Part shown: positions 56,418-64,000 of the stretch, piece by piece
How the letters are laid out: the number at the start of each line of letters is the position of its first letter
How positions within the stretch are numbered: the stretch's first letter is position 1
NCBI RefSeq assembly: GCF_019175385.1
Contig: NC_083338.1
Location: forward strand, 64,822,884 to 64,886,883
DNA: 64,000 nucleotides
Origin: Lycium barbarum
Lineage: Eukaryota; Streptophyta; Magnoliopsida; Solanales; Solanaceae
Reading direction: 5' to 3'
Position numbers and translations under genes: made by a program
Notes under the pieces: generated by a model
Databases searched by the model: none
What the model was told of the DNA's origin: nothing
What the model saw: the letters and a program-made list of their open reading frames with translations, nothing else

Positions 56418-58340
56418 TTGATGGGGAATACAGCATCGCCGAGGGGTAAGTTTATTTCATACATCGAGGTAAGGAAGATGATTAGAAAGGGTTATATTTA
56501 TCATCTGGTTCGTGTGCATGACTTGAAAGCAGAGATACCGACTCTTCAGTCAGTCCCGGTAGTTAATGAATTTCCAGATGTATTTCCAGACGAGCTTCCA
56601 TGTCTTCCTCCTGAACGGGAGATAGAGTTTACTATAGATGTATTGTCGGATATTCAGCCCATATCTATTCCTCCTTATAGAATGGCACCTGCAGAGCTGA
56701 AGGAGTTAAAAGAGCAACTGAGGGACTTATTAGAAAAGGGCTTCATCAGGCCCAGCACATCACCTTGGGGAGCACCGGTACTGTTTGTGAGAAAGAAGGA
56801 TTGGTCGCTGCGGATGTGTATTGATTATAGGCAGCTGAATAAAGTAATAGTAAAGAATAGATATCCCCTCCCCAGGATTGATGATTTATTTGACCAGTTG
56901 CAGGGTGCTAAATGCTTTTCGAAGATAGACTTGCGGTCAGGCTATCATCAGGTGCGGGTGAAGGAGGCAGATATTCTGAAGACTGCATTCAAGACTCGAT
57001 ACGGGCATTATGAGTTTAGAGTGATGTCTTTTGGGCTGACAAATGCTCCAGCGGTATTAATGGATTTAATGAACCGAGTGTTCAAACCATTCCTAGATAT
57101 GTTCGTGATTGTATTTATCGATGATATTCTAGTCTATTCACATTCAGAAGAGGAGCATGCAGATCATTTGAGGATGGTACTTCGGGTGCTCCAACACTAG
57201 AAGTTGTATGCTAAGTTCTCTAAATGCGAATTCTGGTTGACTTCAGTAGCATTCTTGGGGCATATTGTTGGAGCTGATGGTATTCGGGTAGATACACAGA
57301 AGATTGAGGCTGTAAAGACTTGGCCTAGACCTACGACACCTACTGAGGTACGTAGTTTTCTGGGGCTAGCAGGATATTACAGGAGATTTGTAGAAAAGTT
57401 TGCCTTAATTTCAGCGCCTTTAACAAGGCTAACACAGAAGGCATCTAAATTCCAGTGGACTGACGCATGTGAGCAAAGCTTCCAGTTGTTGAAAAACAAG
57501 CTGACTACGGCTCCAGTCTTAACTCTTCCAGAGGGACCAGATGGCTATGTTATGTATTGTGATGCTTTAGGTGTTGGACTAGGTTGTGTATTGATGCAGC
57601 ATGGCAGGGTTATAGCTTACGCTTCCCGACAGCTCAGAAAACACGAAAGGAATTATCCGCCTCACGATCTGGAGTTAGCAGCGGTAATTCATGCTTTTAA
57701 GTTATGGAGGCATTACTTATATGGTGTTCATGTTGATGTTTATACGGACCACAAGAGTCTCCAATATATCTTTAAGTAAAAAGAGCTGAATGTGCGACAG
57801 AGACGGTGGTTAGAGTTATTAAAAGATTATGATTTTGATATCTTATACCACCCAGGGAAAGCAAATGTTGTAGCAGATGCCCTTAGCCGTAAATCTATGG
57901 GTAGCTTGACGGATGTGCAACCAGAAAAGAAGGAGATAGTTCGTGAGATTTACCGACTAGATAGCCTTGGAGTTCGTTTGGTTGATTCTAGAGATGATGG
58001 AGTTTCTATTCGACAAGTTGCTAAATCCTCTATCATGGAAGAGGTAAAGAGGCACCAGTACAAGGACCCTGTCCTGGCACGGTATAGAGATACAGCTCTT
58101 CTGAAGAAGGAGACCCCGTTCAAAGTTACACCTGATGGCGTGTTACGATATGAAGGCAGACTATGTGTACCTGAGGTTGCAGGGTTACGGCAACAGGTTA
58201 TGGGAGAGGCACACTATGCCCGTTATTCTGTTCATCTAGGGTTGACGAAGATGTATCATGACCTCAGATGTTTATATTGGTTGGATGGCATGAAGAAGGA
58301 CATAGCGGAGTTTGTTGCTCAGTGCCCAAATTGTCAATAG
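56418..58340 (+). pseudogene. Reverse transcriptase, RNase H and integrase zinc finger, element C (right copy)
   Basis: Mirror of 50,731-52,650 with the same domain order, including FIDDILVYS and the RNase H set. Unlike the left arm it has private stops: TAG at about 57,200 (glutamine CAG in the left copy, LQHQKLY) and TAA at about 57,777 (FKQKELN in the left copy). It ends at the shared TAG after CPNCQ. The open pieces are 56,418-57,200, 57,204-57,779 and 57,792-58,340. Pseudogene. Confidence 0.9.
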
Positions 58341-59138
58341 GTTAAGGTCGAGCATCAGAAGCCTGGTGGGTTATTACAGCAGATAGAGATCCCAACCTAG
58401 AAATGGGAAGTAATCCATATGGACTTCATTACAGGTTTACCTCGCACTCCACGGAAGTATGACTCTATATGGGTTATTGTGGATATGCTGACAAAATCAA
58501 CCCATTTTCTTCTAGTCAGGACTACTTATTCAGCTGAGGACTATGCAAAGTTATATATCAGAGAGATAGTGAGACTCCATGGGGTTCCCATATCTATTAT
58601 CTCAGACAGAGAAGCTCAGTTTACAGCAAACTTCTAGAGATCATTCCAGGAGGGATTAGGGACACGGGTGAGTCTTAGTACAACATTTCACCCTCAGACT
58701 GACGGGCAGGCCGAGCGTACTATTCGGACTCTAGGAGATATGTTGCGGGCCTGTATTATTGATTTCAGAGGTAGCTGGGACGATCATTTTCCACTTATCG
58801 AGTTTGCTTATAATAATAGCTACCATTCTAGTATCCAGATGGCACCGTATGAGGCCTTATATGGGAGGAAGTGCAGGTCACCTATTGGTTGGTTTAATGT
58901 TGGTGAGACTAAATTAATAGGCCCAAACACAATTCAGCAAGCTATTGATAAGGTGAAGCTTATTCAGGAGAGGTTACTGGCAGCCCAGAGTCGACAGAAG
59001 TCTTATGCAGATAATCGACGTCGACACTTAGAGTTTCAAGTTGGTGATTGGGTGTTCTTGAAGGTGTCACCCATGAAGGGTGTAATGAGATTCGGCAAGA
59101 AAGGGAAGTTTAGCCCGAGGTACATTGGGCCATATTAG
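58341..59138 (+). pseudogene. Integrase core and tail, element C (right copy)
   Basis: [31 protein letters not shown] and QTDGQAERTI mark the DDE core. Stops: the shared TAG after NCQ and after EIPT, and a private TAG in place of tryptophan at about 58,635 (left copy NFWRSF). It ends at TAG near 59,136 in the segment after SPRYIGPY, where D has glutamine. Confidence 0.88.
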
Positions 59139-59346
59139 ATTATTCGTAGGGTAGGAAAGGTTTCCTATGAGCTGGAACTCCCATCTGATTTGGAAGCAGT
59201 ACATCTAGTCTTTCATGTGTCAATGCTTCGCAAATGTATTGGTGACTCTTCTAGAGAATTCCCCGTGGATGATGTCCAGGTGACGAAGCAGCTGTCCTAC
59301 GAGGAAGACCCTATAGCTATACTTGATCGGCAAGTTAGAAGATTGC
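59139..59346 (+). pseudogene. Truncated chromodomain region, element C (right copy)
   Basis: LEAVHLVFHVSMLRKCIGD and ILDRQVRRLL, broken off at the same base as the left copy, where the B LTR terminus TGATGAAAG begins (59,347). The open frame continues for about 70 codons into hairpin sequence but has no meaning there. Confidence 0.85.
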
Positions 59347-59498
59347 TGATGAAAGATGAAGCATATCAAGAAATTCAAGAAAATCAAGAATTGGAAATAA
59401 TCTTCAAACTTGAGCTTCTTGGACTTTTCTTTTTCTTGAATTTCAGCCTTATGTTTCTTGATTTTCTTGAATTTCTTGATATTCTTCATCTTTCATCA
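59347..59498. repeat. 150-bp hairpin of B LTR ends (right arm)
   Basis: Forward LTR start for about 45 bp, then reverse LTR from about position 130 back to its first base (...CTTCATCTTTCATCA). It is followed by TTAAT and a full reverse B LTR. Confidence 0.85.
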
Positions 59499-59503
59499 TT
59501 AAT

Positions 59504-60336
59504 TGATGTGATTCTTAGAGTTAACAAAGAACCAATCGACCAGGATCTTGTTCTTGAAGCGGTTTGATGGGCAGATTCAAGAAACGGATGTATCTCAATT
59601 TGTAGGCGTCGGATTGAAGTGATTCAAAAACTATGTGAAAGATGTAGATTTTAACTATAAAAATAACTATTGAATCTTTTAAATCAAGTAAGTATTTAGA
59701 GAAAACCGATGGAAATAAAATTAAGGTTCTGGGTATGAACTAGAACGAATTTTAATCAAGAAACGCGTTCTTGAATGATCAAGAACAAATAAAGTTCCTA
59801 AGTCACCACTTGAAATCAATTAATGTGATAAAGAAACACCACACGCAACTGAAAAGAAGGTAAAGACTATCACCACCTTGCTTGGAACCAAAAACAAGGA
59901 TAAAGAACAAGAAATAGAGAGAATAACTCTATTGCAAAATTTAGGTTTATGCTAAAAACGTGAATAGTATTTTTCCAAGTCATGAGAATCCTTTATATAG
60001 GCCTAGGGTCTCTTCTTTTATGACTACAAATCCCTATTATACTCTAGAAAGGAAATAACTAAAAACAAGGAAAGTAAAATCCCTATACTACAAGGAAAAG
60101 AATAAAGAAAACTAGAATCCTACTAGAACTAGGATAAAGATCCTACTAATGATAGGAAATTAAATCCTACTATGATATAAATCAAGAAACAAGAAACCTA
60201 TTTAGAAAAGGATTCAAGAAACAAGAATGGAAAATAATCTTCAAACTTGAGCTTCTTGGACTTTTCTTTTTCTAGAATTTCAGTCTTGTGTTTCTTGATT
60301 TTCTAGAAATTTCTTGATATTCTTCATCTTTCATCA
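59504..60336 (-). mobile_element. 3' LTR of element B (right copy)
   Basis: 833 bp, reverse of 48,737-49,568. It keeps CATCA at its 3' terminus. The minus-strand TATA box (TATATAAAGG, near 59,990) is intact. Confidence 0.92.
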
Positions 60337-60396
60337 TTCTCCCCTTGTTGAGAAAGACCCGTCCTCGAGTCTAAAGGCTCCATAAATGGTGAAAGA
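60337..60396 (-). promoter_or_regulatory. Polypurine tract and 3' tail, element B (right)
   Basis: On the minus strand CAACAAGGGGAGAA next to the LTR, preceded by CTCGAGGACGGGTC as in the other B copies. Confidence 0.8.
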
Positions 60397-60852
60397 TTAG
60401 CAAAACAAAATAAAAAATTTGGAACAACCCATACCACCAGGCTTTAAGTTGCATTTTTCTAGTTTGTCATAGAGCTTTATCATGTTGAAAGGAGTCTTTA
60501 CATATGGACGAACTAAATCCCACTTCCTTAGTAGTAGTAACATTATACCATGATTTCTCAAATGTAGCATCTTAAACTGATCTTCACTGTCTAAACCATA
60601 ATCACAGCTTATTTCCTTTTGATCTTCATGAATCTTGAACACTCCCGTGTCGATGTGGTATTTCCATGCAAAATCTGAGTTAGTGCCACAAAAACCTTTA
60701 AATAAATCAAATTCATGTACCTTTGGATCAGGGTTAGAGAATAAATCATGTCTTCTTATGAGCTCCTTGATGATTTTGATGCTCTCATATTTGACATGAT
60801 TATAGCCATTAACCTCAATGAAATTGAGAGATATTAAATCTACACTTTCTTG
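60397..60852 (-). pseudogene. Unidentified conserved reading frame of element B (right copy)
   Basis: The same unrecognised frame as 48,218-48,676. The reading is open throughout, but only from about 60,642 does it have a start-like codon. The TTG at its beginning is TTA here. Small amino-acid differences from the left copy (NSDFAW for NSYFAW, IMLLLL for IKLLLL). Confidence 0.5.
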
Positions 60853-60999
60853 TAAAGATTAAACCTTTTGAGGAATAAATCTTGCTCGAATTAGATAATA
60901 AATTAAACTCTCATTCATAAACTCCTTTTTCAACAACTTATTCTCTTTCTCTTCCAAATCTTCATAGACTATTGGTCCTATGCAATCCGTTACTTTGGT

Positions 61000-61670
61000 T
61001 GGTGTGGAGTATTCTTTTTGAAATCCCTTTGTGGAAACTCAATCTCACAAATAGTTGGATGCTCCAATGGATCCTCATCAAACTTTGGAGGTAAATCCTC
61101 CACTTGTGGATCCAATACATTCTCCTCCTCCGTTTGCTATTCCATATTTATGGGACCAATGATTTGTAATTTGGTCACAAAAGAATCATCAACATTCTTG
61201 GAGTTTTTAGCAACATCTTCTTGATTCAAGGGAACCAATTTAATTCTTTGTCCATCCTTTGTAAAAGAGTAGGTATTACGATATTCATCATATTTAGCAC
61301 ACCTATCATACACCCATGGTCTTCCAAGTAATAAGTGCCAAGCATCCATCTTTATTACATCACACCAAACAATGTCTTTATATATTTTGCCAATAGAAAA
61401 AGAAACTAGGCATTGACGAGTTACCTCTAAACCACCATCATCATTCTCAAATTTGATGCTATAAGGATATGGATGGGGTTTTGTTGACAAGCCAAGTTTA
61501 GAAACCATCTCGTCAGAAACAACATTAACATGACTTCCTTTATCAATGATTACCGAACATACCTCATCATGGGAGATACATCTATTGTGGAAAAGAGATT
61601 CCTTTTTCCATAGTTTTTCATCTTCTTGAACCAAACGTCCTCCTCTTAGTTGCATACTCATCCTACTCCT
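61000..61670 (-). pseudogene. Retropepsin-like protein of element B (right copy)
   Basis: Best-framed copy of the protease-like gene. It is continuous from the M-S-M-Q start near 61,665 through IIDKGSHVNV and LLLGRPWVYDR to GPINME, then TAG at 61,137-61,139 (glutamine CAG in B2). The rest (VLDPQVEDLPPKFDEDP, CEIEFP) continues after the stop. It shares DKGS with the other copies, so the altered active-site triplet is a family trait and not a private lesion. Confidence 0.8.
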
Positions 61671-61677
61671 CAACTGT

Positions 61678-61689
61678 GCTCTGATACCA
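61678..61689 (-). promoter_or_regulatory. Primer-binding site, element B (right)
   Basis: On the minus strand TGGTATCAGAGC. Confidence 0.9.
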
Positions 61690-61711
61690 AATTGATGAGA
61701 TTCTTCGAGTT
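61690..61711 (-). mobile_element. 20-bp stub of the 5' LTR of element B (right), palindrome edge
   Basis: Only ATTGATGAGATTCTTCGAGT remains of the LTR (reverse of ...GAATCTCATCA). At 61,711/61,712 it is joined to the interior of another B in forward orientation. TTGATAAAGG is readable from both sides, so the join has a few bases of microhomology. Confidence 0.85.
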
Positions 61712-62269
61712 GATAAAGGAAGTCATGTTAATGTTGTTTCTGACGAGATGGTTTCTAAACTTGGCTTGTCAACAAAACCTCATCCATATCCTTATAGCAT
61801 CAAATTTGAGAATGATGATGGTGGTTTAGAGGTAACTCGTCAATGCCTAGTTTCTTTTTCTATTGGAAAAATATATAAAGAAATTGTTTGGTGTGATGTA
61901 ATAAAGATGGATGCTTGCCACTTATTACTTGGAAGACCATGGGTGTATGATAGGTGTGCTAAATATGATGAATATCGTAATACCTACTCTTTTACAAAGG
62001 ATGGACAAAGAATTAAATTGGTTCCCTTGAATCAAGAAGATGTTGCTAAAAACTCCAAGAATGTTGATGATTCTTTTGTGACCAAATTACAAATCATTGG
62101 TCCCATAAATATGGAACAGCAAACGGAGGAGGAGAATGTATTGGATCCACAAGTGGAGGATTTACCTCCAAAGTTTGATGAGGATCCATTGGAGCATCCA
62201 ACTATTTGTGAGATTGAGTTTCCACGAAGGGATTTCAAAAAGAATACTCCACACCAACCAAAGTAACGG
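61712..62269 (+). pseudogene. 5'-truncated protease gene of element B2
   Basis: Begins inside the active-site motif (GATAAAGGAAGTCATG = DKGSH) and runs without a frameshift through SKLGLSTKPHPYPYSIKF, LVSFSIGKIYKE and LLLGRPWVYDR to PHQPK and the same stop as the left copy. The codon that is TAG in the right copy is CAG here. LTR, primer site and N-terminus are missing because of the junction at 61,711. Confidence 0.85.
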
Positions 62270-62400
62270 ATTGCATAGGACCAATAGTCTATGAAGATTT
62301 GGAAGAGAAAGAGAATAAGTTGCTGAAAAAGGAGTTTATGAATGAGAGTTTAATTTATTATCTAATTCGAGCAAGATTTATTCCTCAAAAGGTTTAATCT
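62270..62400 (+). pseudogene. Linker frame of element B2
   Basis: The same -1 continuation as 48,081-48,217, ending at TAA before the next frame (ARFIPQKV here against ARFIPPKV). Confidence 0.55.
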
Positions 62401-62859
62401 TTGCAAGAAAGTGTAGATTTAATATCTCTCAATTTCATTGAGGTTAATGGCTATAATCATGTCAAATATGAGAGCATCGAAATCATCAAGGAGCTCATAA
62501 GAAGACATGATTTATTCTCTAACCCTGATCCGAAGGTACATGAATTTGATTTATTTAAAGGTTTTTGTGGCACTAACTCAGATTTTGCATGAAAATACCA
62601 CATCGACACGGGAGTGTTCAAGATTCATGAAGATCAAAAGGAAATAAGCTGTGATTATGGTTTAGACAGTGAAGATCAGTTTAAGATGCTACATTTGAGA
62701 AATCATGGTATAAAGTTACTACTACTAAGGAAGTGGGATTTAGTTCGGCCATATGTAAAGACTCCTTTCAACATGATAAAGCTCTATGACAAACTAGAAA
62801 AATGCAACTTAAAGCCTGGTGGTATGGGTTGTTCCAAATTGTTTTTTTTTTTTTGCTAA
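62401..62859 (+). pseudogene. Unidentified conserved reading frame of element B2
   Basis: Third copy of the unrecognised frame. It is split by TGA at 62,590-62,592 where the left copy has tryptophan (TGG), into 62,401-62,592 and 62,614-62,859. It is otherwise nearly identical, ending in a long T run. Confidence 0.5.
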
Positions 62860-62919
62860 TCTTTCACCATTTATGGAGCCTTTAGACTCGAGGACGGGTC
62901 TTTCTCAACAAGGGGAGAA
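62860..62919 (+). promoter_or_regulatory. 3' tail and polypurine tract, element B2
   Basis: CTCGAGGACGGGTC, then CAACAAGGGGAGAA at the LTR boundary, as in the other copies. Confidence 0.8.
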
Positions 62920-63783
62920 TGATGAAAGCTGAAGAATATCAAGAAATTCAAGAAAATCAAGAAACACAAGACTGAAATTCTAGAAAAAGAAAAGTCCAAG
63001 AAGCTCAAGTTTGAATATTATTTCCCATTCTTGTTTCTTGAATCCTTTTCTAAATAGGATTCTTGTTTCTTGAATCCTTTTCTAAATAGGATTCTTGTTT
63101 CTTGATTTATATCATAGTAGGATTTAATTTCCTATCATTAGTAGGATCTCTATCCTAGTTCTAGTAGGATTCTAGTTTTCTTTATTCTTTTCCTTATAGT
63201 ATAGGGATTTTACTTTCCTTGTTTTTAGTTATTTCCTTTCTAGAGTATAATAGGGATTTGTAGTCATAAAAGAAGAGACCCTAGGCCTATATAAAGGATT
63301 CTCATGACTTGTAAAAATACTATTCACGTTTTTAGCATAAACCTAAATTTTGCAATAGAGTTATTCTCTCTATTTCTTGTTCTTTATCCTTGTTTTTGGT
63401 TCCAAGCATGGTGGTGATAGTCTTTACCTTCTTTTCAGTTGCGTGTGGTGTTTCTTTATCACATTAATTGATTTCAAGTGGTGACTTAGGAACTTTATTT
63501 GTTCTTGATCATTCAAGAACGCGTTTCTTGATTAAAATTCGTTCTAGTTCATACCCAGAACCGTAATTTTATTTCCATCGGTTTTCTCTAAATACTTACT
63601 TGATTTAAACCATTCAATAGTTATTTTTATAGTTCAAATCTACATCTTTCACATAGTTTTTGAATCACTTCAATCCGACGCCTACAAATTGAGATACATC
63701 CGTTTCTTGAATCTGCCCATCAAACCGCTTCAAGAACAAGATCCTGGTCGATTGGTTCTTTGTTAACTCGAAGAATCACATCA
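62920..63783 (+). mobile_element. 3' LTR of element B2
   Basis: 864 bp. It is longer than the others because a 32-bp segment (CTTGTTTCTTGAATCC, then TTTTCTAAATAGGATT) is tandemly duplicated at about 63,031-63,094. TATA box CTATATAAAGG near 63,287. Ends GAATCACATCA. Confidence 0.92.
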
Positions 63784-63788
63784 ATTAA

Positions 63789-63931
63789 TGATGAAAGATG
63801 AAGAATATAAAGAAATTCAAGAAACATAAGACTGAAATTCAAGAAAAAGAAAAGTCCAAGAAGCTCAAGTTTCAAGATTATTTCCAATTCTTGATTTTCT
63901 TGAATTTCTTGATATGCTTCATCTTTCATCA
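63789..63931. repeat. Hairpin of B LTR ends after B2
   Basis: Third copy of the module at 49,574-49,725, again separated from the LTR by ATTAA. It is slightly shorter (about 143 bp) because a TCAAGAAAA repeat is lost. Confidence 0.85.
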
Positions 63932-64000
63932 GCAATTTTCTAACTTGCCGATCAAGTATAGCTATAGGGTGTTCCTCGTAGGACAGATCCTCCGTCACCT
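63932..64000 (-). pseudogene. Truncated chromodomain region of a third element C, cut by the window end
   Basis: On the minus strand VTEDLSYEEHPIAILDRQVRKLL, ending at the hairpin terminus at the same base as the other two C copies. The remainder of C should continue beyond 64,000. Confidence 0.8.

Larger units (their letters stand above)
47363..61711. repeat. 14.3-kb palindrome (two arms of about 7.1 kb)
   Basis: The left arm 47,363-54,501 and right arm 54,561-61,711 are reverse complements at roughly 98% by eye, separated by about 59 bp. Each arm contains, from the outside in, the B primer site, B internal region, B 3' LTR, a 150-bp hairpin, truncated C pol, C gag, the C primer site and part of the C LTR. 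Distances from the B primer sites to the centre match within about 10 bp. The arms differ at scattered bases and small indels, including arm-specific stops. Confidence 0.93.

Noticed and set aside
47383..61689. Primer-binding sites as tRNA genes
   Set aside because: Only the 12-base tRNA 3'-end complement is present, next to LTR ends, with no tRNA body.
47363..61711. Palindrome as a simple fold-back read artefact
   Set aside because: The arms differ at many bases and carry private stops and deletions, which a folded single read or its consensus would not show. Not fully excluded without spanning reads.

Overview
The window is plant nuclear heterochromatin. It holds no recognisable host gene, rRNA locus or tRNA gene. 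Every coding stretch belongs to Ty3/gypsy LTR retrotransposons: chromodomain-type (Tekay/Del-like) pol genes, iMet-type primer-binding sites (TGGTATCAGAGC) and G-rich polypurine tracts. The protein and LTR style is one I associate with Solanaceae. That assignment is from memory of the family, not from a search. All coding copies carry stops, frameshifts or truncations.

Layout. (1) 1-7,527: nested, truncated elements, mostly on the minus strand. Element A has LTR pieces at 1-3,583, including a plus-strand LTR from 1,347, and a chromodomain remnant at 3,718-4,263. It is interrupted by element D (3' LTR 4,264-6,028, pol remnant 6,162-7,527). (2) 7,561-38,122: 26 complete direct tandem units of about 1,176 bp. 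Each unit is a head-to-head pair made from the LTR of a small element, B: a nearly full LTR in reverse, then a U3 promoter segment in forward orientation. A 27th unit (38,123 on) runs straight into the 5' LTR of a real B copy. (3) 39,215-46,829: element E, a complete non-coding LTR retrotransposon with a perfect 5-bp target duplication (TCCTT), inserted into that B 5' LTR. Its internal region carries a 5S rRNA-like segment. (4) 47,363-61,711: a palindrome with arms of about 7.1 kb and a spacer of about 59 bp. Each arm holds one B and one truncated gypsy element, C. (5) 61,712-64,000: another B (B2) followed by the start of another C, in the same order as the palindrome's left arm, as if a second copy begins.

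How the parts relate. B is a mini-element: LTR, primer site, a protease-like reading frame, an unidentified reading frame, LTR. It has no gag, reverse transcriptase or integrase. E has no coding capacity, but it shares its primer site, a leader motif, the palindrome beside the polypurine tract and an LTR stem-loop pair with the coding elements A, C and D. Both B and E therefore look non-autonomous. The most unusual object is the 31-kb array, a satellite built from paired, outward-facing retrotransposon promoters. Next come the 14-kb palindrome and the alternating B-C-C-B-B-C order. All coordinates and comparisons were made by eye.
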